Part shown: in pieces, positions 13,154 through 25,000 of the stretch | Layout of the letters: each line of letters begins with the position of its first letter | How positions within the stretch are numbered: the stretch's first letter is position 1 | Assembly (NCBI RefSeq): GCF_029227915.1 | Contig: NC_079880.1 | Location: 19,344,501-19,408,500, forward strand | Direction: 5' to 3' | DNA: 64,000 bases | Source: Hydractinia symbiolongicarpus | Lineage: Eukaryota > Cnidaria > Hydrozoa > Anthoathecata > Hydractiniidae | Made by a program: the position numbers and the translations under genes | Notes under the pieces: generated by a model | Databases searched by the model: none | The model's input: only the letters and a program-made list of their open reading frames with translations | What the model was told of the DNA's origin: nothing

Positions 13154-13718
13154 TCTCTTATAATAATACAGAGACTGTGTCTGTTTGTAACAGGCAAAGT
13201 GGATGTCTTCATTTTCCTTTGATGTTGCCGAAAAATTTATTTCTAATATGTTAAATTTTTTGACGTTAGGGCGCGACGAAAATAACACTACTTTAACGTC
13301 AGTATCCTATATTAAATTAATGAAGCCATTACAGTGCACCTAAAATTTTGAGGCCAAATAACTTGGAAACGAGTTGGTGACGTCAATGTTTTTTTCACCG
13401 CGTGGGTAACTAGGGACCACCTGGGACCAATTTGGGTAATTTTCCAAACCTGGGTCCCCAAATCCGTTTCGGAATGAACGGGTTTATGACGTCATCAAAA
13501 AACCTTTAAACCACAATATTTTCGTAATGGTTGGTCAAAAGTACATGATCCTATACATTTTCTTGATCAGCGTTTAAGAGCCATAACATGAAGGCAACGT
13601 AAAAACAAGGTTCTAATTTTTTTGCAGATGGGTCGCTGACGTCATCAAAATTCATATGACGCTTATTTTTCAATTTTATCCTGCTTCGGTGGATTTTTCC
13701 ACGGGCTTTATCGACTAG
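13154..13718 (+). mobile_element. Helitron-like element E, last of the tandem array
   Basis: It starts TCTCTTATAATAATACAGAG, ends with GTGGATTTTTCCACGGG plus spacer and CTAG, and is 565 bp long. Its body resembles D ('accaatttgggtaa', 'cttgatcagcg', 'gacgtca') and a second copy at 57036-57569. The base after CTAG is A rather than the expected T. No protein is encoded. Confidence 0.8.
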
Positions 13719-14010
13719 ATTTAATAATAATTCTATCATAAATATGTCAAGAAAAACTGCCGATGGTGCAAAGTTGTAACTTTGTTACAATAAAATTTTG
13801 AGTGACCAATCACTTTACCAGGCTTTTTGTGGTACAATTCATGTTTTTTGAAAACATAAAGGATCCATTTCAAAAAAATCGAATTTTTGAAATTCATGTA
13901 GGGCTATCCAGTCAAATATCGCCCCTGTTTGGAATGGCTTAACAGCCATATTTTTACTAGTGGTAATTAATAAACTTTTCTATAGCAGACATCATCGGTA
14001 TTTTAATATA
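13719..14010. other. Unclassified spacer between Helitrons
   Basis: I recognise no gene or repeat family in this short stretch. Confidence 0.3.
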
Positions 14011-14182
14011 CTAGTCGTTAGCCCGTGCAAAAATCCACGGGTTCGCCCGTCCTTTAATTTTACCCGTGGCAACAAAGTGGATAAAAATATATCGCATTTA
14101 ATACTCGTGTTTCCGTAGCATCATTTTCTAACTCAGCGGGGGACCCGCGCAGAGACAGACAAAATACGGCTATTATTAAAGA
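14011..14182 (-). mobile_element. Short Helitron-like element, minus strand
   Basis: Read on the minus strand it starts TCTTTAATAATAGCCGTATT, has a short TCTG-like run, and ends with an imperfect version of the CCCGTGGATTTTTGCACGGG hairpin, then CTAG at 14011-14014 followed by T. It is about 172 bp long and non-coding. Confidence 0.65.
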
Positions 14183-14261
14183 GACAGCATAACAGCTAAA
14201 GGCAGTTTCAGACCACTTTCATGATCACAAAAAAATATGTAAGTTGACTGTTAAGAAGAGA

Positions 14262-15007
14262 CTACCTTAAGGGAATTAATTTTCACGGAAATTGGCGGTA
14301 AAATCCCGTGAAAAGTCTGGGAAGGTCTGATCAACGAAAGTAAGTTCCCGCGATTGCGTAGAAAACTTCCAACCGCGAAAAAAATTCCCGCGAAATTTGC
14401 AAAAAAAAATCAAAATCCTTAATTTGGGACGTCGCTGAGATTTCAGACGCAGTAAAAAAAGGATTAAATCGAATGGCACATATTGATCGTTTTCACGACA
14501 TTGATCCATTGAGTGAGGTAGCTATCGAAGATGAAAATTCTGATGACAATGAAAATTACGCAGGGAGATGTATATAAACGAAATCGTCGACGAAGATAGC
14601 GAGTCGGAATACGAAGATGATGACGGAAATATTTTTAGCACTCTACAATTTGACCTCGACGATGATGAATAATTGAAAGTAAAAAAATTATTAAAAACGT
14701 TTTTCCAAGATAAAAAACCTTTTAAAATTCATAAATTTTCTTCGATTTCTTTCTTTAGAAATGTATACCTAAACTTCGTATTCCCAGTGTTCGATTATAT
14801 AAAAGTTTTAAAGTGAAAAAGACGTATTCCCTGATTTTACACACCAGCGAAATTCTTTTAAAAGCTTCAAGCGCGAAAATTAATTCCCGCGAAATTTCCT
14901 TTGCTGAGAGATCCGCGAAAATCAATTCCCTCTTTTTTCCGTGAAATTTAAGGAGGGGTCGTGTTCGCAAAAATTAGTTCCCGCGAAAATTGATTTCCTT
15001 AAGGTAG
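14262..15007. mobile_element. 746-bp TIR DNA transposon, family not recognised
   Basis: The ends are inverted repeats beginning CTACCTTAAGG: left at 14262, right ending at 15007, imperfect over about 25 bp. Inside each end are several 'ttcccgcgaaa' / 'gcgaaaattaa' subterminal repeats. I see no clear target-site duplication. The middle (about 14474-14670) holds two very acidic short frames on the plus strand, one ending GRCI and one ending FDLDDDE. They overlap in different frames and look like remains of the C-terminal part of a captured or transposase gene. No catalytic domain is recognisable. Confidence 0.65.
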
Positions 15008-16005
15008 GGCAAACATATAGAAAGAAACATAAAACACAGCCTTATTATCCACATTTAAGAATTCCTTATTGTCGAGATCAAAAGTGTCAACGACATTTTA
15101 TGTTTGCTATGTAGAGGATTTCTTATAAAAGTTTAATAAGAATCTTGCAAACAATGCCCTTTAAAAAAAAAGAGCTGTCTACCACGAGGGAAGGGATAAC
15201 CGTCTTCAATTAGATACATATTTTAAAAAATTAACAGTTATCAATAAAATGCAATATTTTGGTACCGTTCAGCGTGTACATATTTGTTTTTAGTCTTTTT
15301 ATAATGGCGGAGCAAACTTTTTGAGGTAATTAGTTACTAAAAGATAAATCTCCGTTTTGCGTTTCTTTTTTTTTTAATTTAGTAATTTTTAGCATAACAC
15401 CACACCTTAGAAGAGCAGATGCATAAGCCGTGAGAAATTGACTGTGATTTATGTGCCGTGGACAACCATGCACACTCACGCAAGGGAATTTATATATAAG
15501 TTATATTTCACACATGTATTATTATTATTAAATTGTCACGAGGACGTTGAACTTTTCTCAACCCATTCAAATTGTTTTCATTCCATATATGGATGACACT
15601 TGATGTTGCGACAGCTTTAAGCTTTTCATGTTTGTGTGAGTTGCTTTCTCAAGGTCTTTTACATTTGAGGAATGCTCCCCTATGTACAGAGTTGGAATCT
15701 GCGTATCATGTAGGGTAGTGAACAATTTTGTCTGTACTTTCTGTATCATCATTTAATTAATACTTTCCATGAAAACACATCAGTTGTGTTTTTATTTTTA
15801 TTTTTTTAGCAATTCGAAAAACTTTTTTCTTTCTTTTTTTCTGTCAAAAACTTGTTTCCATAGAGCAAAACTTCGTTAAAGCGAACATAACCTAAAATGG
15901 ACAACTCTATAAGATGGATAGAATTTAATTTATCTCTTATGAATTTTAAATGAAATTCTCGCAGCGCAACCTATTCCAAGTAAGCAACTCTGTACAACGC
16001 GTTTT
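15008..16005. other. Non-coding stretch
   Basis: No gene recognised. The last 150 bp contain weak precursors of the 16-bp satellite that follows ('ataagatggata', 'gcgaacataacc'). Confidence 0.4.
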
Positions 16006-16492
16006 TTATAAAGCGGGCACTCAATAAGGCGGAAACTCTAAAAGCGGACTCTCAATAAAGAGGACGCTCCATAAAACAAACTATCTATAAAACAAAATAT
16101 CCATAAGACGAACACTCTATAACCCGAACGCTCTAAAAAGCAAACACTTTACAAGGCGGACATTCTGAAAGGCAGACACTCCATAAGGCAGACGCTCCAA
16201 AAAGCAAACTCTCACAAGGCGGAAACTTCATAAGGCGGACACACTGTACTTTGGACGCTCCATAAAGCAAACTCTCCACGAGGCGGACACTTCATAAGGC
16301 GGACACTCTGTAATTCGGACGCTCCATAAAGCAAACTTTCCATAAGGTAGACACTCGACAAGGTGGACATTTCATAAGGCGGACGCTCCAAATACCGAAC
16401 TCTCCATAAAGGGGACACTCCAAAAAGGAAATTTTCCTCTAAGCGGAAACTCCATGAGGTGGACACTCCATGAAGCGAACTCTCCTAAAGCA
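16006..16492 (+). repeat. 16-bp minisatellite with 64-bp higher-order period
   Basis: About 30 degenerate units of the type CATAAGGCGGACACTC follow one another in register. In the middle, a set of four distinct units (tgtactttggacgctc, cataaagcaaactctc, cacgaggcggacactt, cataaggcggacactc) repeats as a block, giving a 64-bp higher-order period. Long minus-strand frames across it are by-products of the repeat and not genes. Confidence 0.85.
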
Positions 16493-19400
16493 GTCACCCA
16501 AGAAAACGGGTACTTTTTTAGACCCGCATGCACATTTCGATTAAAGTTTACTTTTTGCCTATTCCTTTCCAATATTCAGACTACACTTTCTGAATTTTAT
16601 GTCATTGCCTTCTAAGGAAGAATACAAAACGCTACATAGAGAAGGGAAAGTCTTCTGATAATTTTTTTGATTATTTTGATGTGTATTTTGTTTGTGTGTT
16701 TGTTATAATATTTTGCAAAACATTTTCCTATATGGTACACATTTGTATCCTCGACATTGTATATGCGTCGTTTTTCTTTATTTCCAAACTTACTAAAATA
16801 TACAATATATAAAAAACATGCTTGGCATATTGACGGGCGCAGAGCGTAAGCGACTTCAAATGTGTTTTCGACTGTTTATTTTTCTCAAGCGTCCCGTACG
16901 TGGATTGAGCGAAATAGATATTTTTAATGTCGAATCATCTTTCACGGAATTGAGAGCTATGGAATTTCTACGGCGAGAGAAAAGCTAAAACACGGTGGAA
17001 CTTGTAATTTTTAAGGAAGAATAACTCAAAAATAAACTCCGTTTTGCAAATCGATTTCATAGAAACACTTGGTGGTACTAATTTTTCTCTTTTTAGATAT
17101 AAAAAAGTGTACATTTTTAGTCTTTCATACATTAGATCTAATCAAATTTTTCTTATCAGGTTTATAACGACGTAAAAAGGGCTAAGGGTTTTTAGGACAG
17201 CAGGCTTTTTTGTTTAGCAGTTTTAACAAAACAAGATAAAAATAGCTGTTTGTGTTTTGTAGAACTGTTTTAGGTGAATTCTATGTTTCAGGACTTCGGA
17301 ACATGTCCCTTGAATTCACGACACATTTCCAAGCACATTTTCCTGCTACTAAGTAAGCCACAAGATAAATGTGTTTCACGTTAAAGAAAGGTTTAAAGAA
17401 GCACATGATCAAACATTCGTAATATTTGATTTCAAACTTAATTTTACTTTAAATTTGTTTGTTTCTAGCTTGCCAAATTATTTGTCTGCGTATGTCTCTA
17501 TAAAAACAAAATATCTTATATCATATGGTTGTTATGGTTGTTACTTTGTGGTCCTGGAATACGTTTAAGATTTGTTTAAAAATTATGGATCGTAGTATTT
17601 GTTTAAGTACATGTTTTAACTGATTGGTGCTAGAAAAAGGTTTCTAAAAAGTCAAATGGCTGACTTTTTCTATCAATTTAACTTTTATAGCAGAGAGCAT
17701 ACAGCGCGCTAGTCGTATTGCCAACAACAAAGCATTTGCATGTGTATCTGAAGGGTCCCAGTTGGCCAACAATACTAAAGTGTATCAGACTGTTAATCAA
17801 ACATGTAACTTTGCGATTACAAATCCACTGCATAATTCCACACTGGTTCTATCTGTTCAAACGTAACTGCGCCTTATTTACAAAGAGTATAAGTCGAATA
17901 TCGTGATGGCACAAAAATACTTTAGAATGGATGTAATAAAACTTTGGCTATCACGGTATCGCAGTAAACAAAATAGACATAAACAAAAAAGCACTTTGTT
18001 AGAAACTATTACAAATAAACACAGAACGAGGTTCTAGGATTAGAATTGCTAATACTTTTCTTGCACACACTTTTTTAGGTATTTCGATTCTACTGAGAAT
18101 CAGTTTTGAGAACACTACGGTTGTTGTGGTTTTTATAACGTGTATATATCCTCTGTATGGGCTTTCTTTTTTAAAGATTTTTAAGTATGATAAGAACCTT
18201 TACTTTTCACTAGATGACTAATTATTTATTTAAAAAAACCCATCTTATTTGCATCAACTACGCTTAGGAAATTTCTTACAAAAGACACTAGCAAAATCAT
18301 GCTTCTTCCACTTTTTTTTATTTTACTTTCTCACAACAGGCTTAAAATTTTTCTTCTTTTAACTGTAAATATCAACCTAAACTTTCTTCTTCCCAAGAGG
18401 GTGATTTCTCACATGGTATAAGTCGCAAATTTGACAGAAAACCTATTATCATCCCAAGAAGCAGCTACAAAAAGCTGTAAAATAATCAAATTTGAGGAAG
18501 AAAAACCTAAATATTAATACTTTACTCTTTAATCTGTACTTCTGTCTTGTAAGATATGGTCAAAGCATCTGATTAAGCAATATAAAAATACAGTTTTAAA
18601 GCCTGCTTATAAAAATGCGACCAGCTTAAAGCAAATATATACTATTTTCCATACCTCTTAAACATTCCCAAAGAAAGAGCTAATATTATCCAAGGCACAA
18701 TATGTTTTATGAATTCGAAGACTTCTGCTGATCTAATATAATTCTAGTTTGATACAGCGGTTAACAAACTTATAACAACGCAACAAAGTCAGCAAAATTA
18801 TATAAAATAAAAAGCGTGTATTTTGCAGACCGTACCTTAACATTGCCGAGAAGCGAACATCAAGGACGTAAAAACTGACATCATGGCGAATATCTAAATG
18901 TTACCACCTTATTGCCTTGGGTTTGCCGATCGAACATATCCTGGGTACCGCTATTCCGTGCTATTTTAACACAAAGCACCCGTTTTGCAGCAGTCATTTT
19001 ACAAAAAAATGCGCATAATAATAATATCGAGATGTAAAACCAGTCACGATGCTGTGATTGTGCCGAAAATAAATCATTTCATTCAAAGAGGTAAAAGTTA
19101 AGCAGCGGAAATAACACATTATTTTGTCTGTCCTTAGCATAATTAAACTGATGACATCATACAGAAAGGAAACAGTCAAAACATCACCGGAAATTGGAAC
19201 TAATTATGCAATTATTTTGATAACGAGATAATGATCAGTTATGTATATCGAATTTATGATTGCTCTCGTTAACATTTTTTTGTCAAATATAATATTTCAC
19301 TACAAAAATTTGATAAGCTATAGTATTACATTCAAAGGGTTAATATGGATTTGGTTTATTCTATGCTATGGCTTTCACCGTAGAGGTATTCACAGCCAAT

Positions 19401-19807
19401 ATTGCAAGAAAAAAGAAAGAAAATACTTACAAAAGTTGTAGCTACTTAGCCAATCGCGTTAGTTGTCCTTATGTTTTTGTTTGAGTTAATAAAATCGACT
19501 TTACAAGTCATTTATTTCTCTTCTACAATAACATGCAAATAAGATCCAATATAGAACACTGAAGTTGCTGTTCCTCAGGATAATCCTAATCACCTGTGGT
19601 TCTCCTAATCAGACCCTCCTTATCAACAATAGCTACACTAATTCCTTAGCAACAATTTAAATATACCTTTATATGACTGATAGTGATACGTTTATCTTTT
19701 CAATAACCTGAAGTATTTTATTAAAATACCTTATATAACATTGTAGATATTATCAACTCCAAACAAATTTTTTTTTTATCTCATCTTATTGTGTTGATAT
19801 AGTAACG

Positions 19808-19953
19808 CTTCTTATCACAGTATCAGTCATTTCTACTCGGATTTCTTATAATGCAGGATATTGTAAATTCTATAATCCTACTTCTTATCACAGAACCAAT
19901 CAGTTCTACTAGGATTTTTTATGACGCAGGATAAATACTGCATTCTTGTTCCT
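19808..19953 (+). repeat. Two-copy tandem repeat, about 73-bp period
   Basis: The segment starting CTTCTTATCACAG and ending GCAGGATA occurs at 19808 and again at 19881, with moderate divergence. Confidence 0.7.
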
Positions 19954-20061
19954 AGCTTGTTCAAACTACCATTATGCGGCCGCCGTCAGTTTATCATAAC
20001 GGTAGTAGTGACTTAGAATTTATGTGGTTTGCCTCAGTAATTTCGAGGCACATACCTTATC

Positions 20062-20107
20062 AATCGTTTCCAGGAGGGACCACAATCGTTTCCAGGAGGG
20101 ACCACAA
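20062..20107 (+). repeat. Two exact copies of a 22-bp unit
   Basis: The unit AATCGTTTCCAGGAGGGACCAC is present twice head to tail. It is a recent local duplication in an otherwise non-repetitive stretch. Confidence 0.8.
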
Positions 20108-21293
20108 AGGCGGTTCTAGACTTTTTAAAGCTCCCATTTGTGCCACTGGAAATCTATCTTAAAATTTTTGTCCAACTATCCACGCTTTACTGACTGAGCT
20201 ACTGATCTTTTAATTTCGATAAAGGATCAATTATGAGGAAGTTCAATAATCACTAAGCCGAGAACCTGAGGAACACATTCTCAACAGATTGAAAATTGTT
20301 GTTAATAAAAATTTCAACTGTTTTCCAGCAATTTGTATAACAGATTTTATTTTATTTCAGGACCAACGAATTGGTTTTAAAACGGTCTAATATATTGACT
20401 TAGGAAGGCATGATTGCGGCTGTTTTAAAAACTTGAATTTAAGGACCTCTGCAGATAGGTCAAAAAGCTCTTTAAATTCTAAACTTTTACTGTTTTAGAA
20501 TGCAAAAGATAATGTTTTCGACTCTAAAGCGCTATTGAATTTCAAAGGTTTTACTATTTTACTATGAAAAAGGGATTTTCGACATTTTCTCTGAAAAATA
20601 AGTGGGTCATAATAATTCGATATAATATCACCAACTAATAAAGGACACCCACTTAAAATAAAGTTCTTTTAAACTTCCTGAAAACGTGCAGGGTTCTGTC
20701 GCAAGCGAAGAAATGTTACCAGCTAACTGCTTCGTTTTAATTGTTGCTAATAGGGTTGTGCCCCCTCTCGCATTTATATTCAAATTGATCAGGGAATTAA
20801 ACGTTTAAAGAAGCCACCGTTTACGTCATGTGGTAGAGTGTTGGCAACACGTTGGTCAAGATTAAAAATCGTTGAGATCATGCAAACAATATGTTTATTT
20901 ATTTAACTTTGCAAATGCGATATATAATTTATATATAAATATACACTACACAATAACTTCAGCTATATAAGTTTTATAATACAGGAAAAATATCACAATG
21001 TGAAAATCAAAGAATGTCAACCGTACTTCTGTGTTTAAACTTAAGTTTTGACGCGAAAACATTGCTTTTATTTCTAAATTAAATTTTTGGCGCGAAGACC
21101 TTCTTTTTATGTTCATATATAAGTTTTGGCGCGAAAACCCTGTTTTATGTTTTTTAACTTTTTAAAATTAAGAATTAAAAGTTGATGAATTTATTGTTTA
21201 TCTGGCTGAAGAAGTGTGCACTTTCTATTTTTACAGTCAAAAAGGTCAAGAAGGTAGCTATATCTTAAAGTTCGATCCAAAGCGAGCAAATGT

Positions 21294-22028
21294 CTACACC
21301 AACGCCACAAAACTTGATCTGTCATCGTAAACCCCTTCTTTATAACCACTTAAGTTAAACAGTGACTCAGCTTTCTGCAACACTAAGGTACCATTATTGT
21401 TTTTTCTGGAAAACTCGTGCACGCAAACGTCACTTTCTGTTAAACTTTTCGGTAAAAAGCTTGAATGACGCTGCGTAATTCTTCTCGACTCTTTGTGATT
21501 CAGTCTTATGCTTTTATAGGATCCTGCTTTAAAGTTTATAACATATTTCTCTGTTATCACAGTCAGTAAAGAAGCTAGCCATGTATTTCGATCATTTTCA
21601 TCTGCTGAGCATAAAATATAGTTCTGTTTACCTTGTGCGATACGAATGAAAAACTTTTTACTTCCCTTGGTACTCTCTTCCGGGTAAATTCCTGTGTCAG
21701 CTTCAATTTCGATTTTGTCTGTTGATTCTTCAAAAATTAGATCTCCTTTTTGTTTGGTAAAGTACAAGACATCATTTCGTAACGTAAAATACCTTCGCTT
21801 CCATAAATGGTTCGGGAATCTCCATAAACTTCGACTTTGTATATACAGATACCCTTCACAATGTGCAAGAGACTTTCCTTCGAACTCGTTAAAACTTTCG
21901 CTAAAAGAGGTCAGAGAAAAATCTTTCTCTCTTAACCATTTCATTTTGATTTTACTTAGTCTACCAACTGGTTCGTTTACAGTGTACGTCGCCAACTTGA
22001 ATGATGCCTGAACAGCAAGTGTTTTCAC
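21294..22028 (-). CDS. PH-domain protein (single exon or last exon)
   Basis: The open frame encodes a pleckstrin-homology domain, a fold that commonly binds phosphoinositides or protein partners at membranes. In numbering from the frame's first codon, the domain runs from about 57 to 162. It begins HCEGYLYIQ, followed by WKRRYFTLRNDVLYF (the typical strand 2-3 pattern), FFIRIAQGKQNYILCSADENDRNTW and a C-terminal helix with the near-invariant Trp150. The C-terminal 80 residues are polar with no recognised domain. The frame begins at GTG right after a stop, so either translation starts at the ATG at 21944 (216 residues, A at -3) or the exon begins at a splice acceptor near 22008 (ttgctgttcag, then gcatc) with upstream exons at higher coordinates. 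A TTTATT at about 21190 could be the minus-strand AATAAA signal. The PH family is confident; the exact protein is not identified. Confidence 0.82.
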   Translation of the reverse strand: MKTLAVQASFKLATYTVNEPVGRLSKIKMKWLREKDFSLTSFSESFNEFEGKSLAHCEGYLYIQSRSLWRFPNHLWKRRYFTLRNDVLYFTKQKGDLIFEESTDKIEIEADTGIYPEESTKGSKKFFIRIAQGKQNYILCSADENDRNTWLASLLTVITEKYVINFKAGSYKSIRLNHKESRRITQRHSSFLPKSLTESDVCVHEFSRKNNNGTLVLQKAESLFNLSGYKEGVYDDRSSFVALV

Positions 22029-25000
22029 TTATTTAGTAATTGATATTTTAACCACAATAATTGTCTTCAAGTGTTATCTTTACAACTAAAAAACACACAT
22101 GTAGATTAAAACCTGATACGTGATAAACTGGAGGAATTCATTAAACTCAGTTATCTACGTCAATAGCATATTAAAAATTTCAAAATGTGTTTTTCAAATA
22201 TGTTTTGTCAAGAAAGAAAGTAAAACAAAAAGTAAACAAATCTACTTAATTAGTGTAAAAAAAACGTCAGCAGGGTAAACAAACAAACAAACAAACAAAC
22301 AATAAACATAAAGGCAAACATTAATTTTTGTCCATAAAAGCAAATGAAACTAATAATTAATCTTCCTTCTTCACACTTATATTTATCTTCGTGATTTGAA
22401 AAATTGTAAACGAGAATTTAAAACGAGGTTATGTTCTTGCGTAACTTGAATAAAACGCTTAAGTTTTCACTTCCTTCATGAAGCCTCTTAAAATTTGTTC
22501 TACAAGAAATCTGGAAATCCGGTTAATAAAAACAATATTATCCGTGCTTATACTTCGAAAAACACATCTAAAAATAGGTTACAAATAAAAAAATAAATAA
22601 ATACAGATTATATTATTTACTTTTATCAGGTAAATCATAAAAATTCTTCAAAAGTCAAAAAAGAACTTTCAGAGTACCACATCAACATACGCTAGCTATC
22701 ACGTGCTTTGACTGTCACAAGAGGAAATATATCTCCATTTTCCAAACTCTTTTGTGACTTGTTTTAGTTACAGTCGTGTCTCTTCTGACAACCAAGTGGC
22801 TGATAAGATGTGAAAACTCATTATATAACCACAAAGATGGTTACCCACGTATACTCTCCTACGGAGATGTTTTATTGATAATCAATACACGCGGCGACAA
22901 AAATTATCGAAATATATTAGAAACCAAATAAGACGAATCACATTTTTGAGTCAAAAGAAAGATCAAAGATAAGAAACCTTCTTTTACGCTGTTTAAATAT
23001 ATTTTGATTATATATGGCAGTAATCAATTTATTAACATAGCCGAAAGTTCAATTCGTCAGAGGTATTGTGACGGAAATTTTAGTGAGTATCATTCAGTGC
23101 GCGTTTTATGGAATATAGAAACTTTATGATGAGTCAGCCATGATGGATAATCATATCGAATGGTAATTTCTCTTTAAAATATTTTTAATTAAAATTTCTC
23201 TTTGCTAAGAAATTTGCACACGTGTTGCGTGTTTCTAATTGATGTAGTCATTAGCAAAAATCAACATTGCCTTATAAGGATTACTGGATGTGTTTCCAGC
23301 ATATATTCAGCAAAAATTTGAAATATTTTAAAAGTCTAATTTTGCTTTCAACATTTTGGTCTGTATTTTCTGCAACCATTATTCGTGTTTTCTACTTTTT
23401 TCATTTAAAATAAATGCATGACTTATTTCTTTGTTCGTATCTTTATACTTATTATCCGTTGCCAGATTTCGCGCGATATTTTGTGCTACGGAAACACGAA
23501 AAAAGATGTAGCTATCCACCGACTAGTATATCTTATAAGGTAAATATATTTTGAATACTGTAAAAACTCAAAAGGTGTTAAACTTTTTTACATGCAGGCA
23601 AGACGATACAGTATATATACACAAGTAAATTAAAAATGGATGCATGATAGAAAAATAAAGTAACAGACGAACATCCGATCTGTTTTGACAAAACGCCATC
23701 TTCTCTTTAAAATGTTTAATTTTTCATTTCATTATAATTTACAAGGACAATTTATGATTACAGATTGAAAATGGTTCCAAAAGGATGGAGATACATTCTC
23801 TTCACATTAATTTAACTTTCCCCCCCATTAAAACTTTAGTTTCGTTTTCTTCTCAAAAAGCAACAGCAACAAGAAGTCATCGCAGACTTACCTTTTTAGC
23901 ATGTGGTACCATATCTTGCAATCGGACAAAGATGTTTGATCAATTTTAAATCTCTTTTTAATATACAATACTTCCAAAACACTTCAAAAACACTTGTGTT
24001 AAATTGAAAATGTCAACATCAAACACGTGAGAAACCTTTTCAAAAAACGCTTTTTCTCAAGAATATTGAGCAACACATATTTTTAAAATAATTAGCATAA
24101 TTAGCATAAAATAACATTATGCGCGAAATTCAGTGGTTGATTATAGTTAATGCGGAATTTATTTCTCAATTTTAGTAGTTTATGCAGAATTTGACTTGCC
24201 TGATCACACAGCACTAAGATGGAGAGCCATGTTGTTGTTGTTGTTTAAAATTTCTCTCTACGTAGGAAAATGTATTTTAAAAGCAATATTTCAAAAACAA
24301 AATAAAAGTATCCGGTTCCACGCACTAAAAGCAATATTTTTGCAAATGTGGATTGTTTTCCTTTTTTGCCAAACAAAAATATGTCCATAATAAGGAATGT
24401 GGCTAAAAATAGAATATTTTTAATTTCTTACATTCTATTTTCTGTTCGTGGATGAGTACTCTCACAGAGCATTGCACGAAACATCCATTGATCACAGAAA
24501 TTATAAAATGAGTAAAGATTGGAAGAGCTTGTCATATAAATATTCTAAAGTTGCAAAGTGACAGTCTGAGCAGAGGCCTAATAGTTATCGGTCACCATAG
24601 CAACGACACCAAAGCAACTACTGAGTTGCTATTCTAAGGAACAAGTTAACTTTTTGAACTAGATTAACAGTTGCTTTTTTCTCGATATTTTTAAACTTGC
24701 TTTCCTCTAAAACCCATATAATTAACAATAAATTAGAGATTCGTGCCCACATGCCCCCAGCTATATGCCCTGTGTTGTCGTTGTTCTTCAAACAAGTACG
24801 TAAGTTTCTTGTGACACTTCCCCTGGATTGGATAAGTTGCTTGCCAAATTCACCGTTTGTACAACAGCAGTGCGACTCTTAAATCATATTCAAAACAAAA
24901 ACATAACGTTGCAAATATGAGTGAGATTCTTGTGAAATATCATCACTTTGCTAAAAATTATGCGTCAATACACACAATACAAACGTGTCACCCAGTGTCA

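Larger units (their letters stand above)
16493..21293. other. Long stretch without a supported gene
   Basis: Frames here are short, start at non-ATG codons or lack any family signal. Two small local duplications are listed separately. The region may be intergenic or intronic sequence downstream of the minus-strand PH gene. Confidence 0.45.

Noticed and set aside
13719-13790. 3' remainder of truncated Helitron A after the array
   Set aside because: Weak resemblance to the sequence following 8905 fades within about 40 bp and conflicts with the near-perfect identity of A and B; judged chance.
16212-16572. Minus-strand frames over the 16-bp satellite
   Set aside because: Repeat by-product; a 16-bp unit shifts frame each copy and the residues show no domain.
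20815-20880. tRNA-like sequence ('gtggtagagtgttgg ... gttgagatc')
   Set aside because: No valid A box, poor B box and no cloverleaf pairing.
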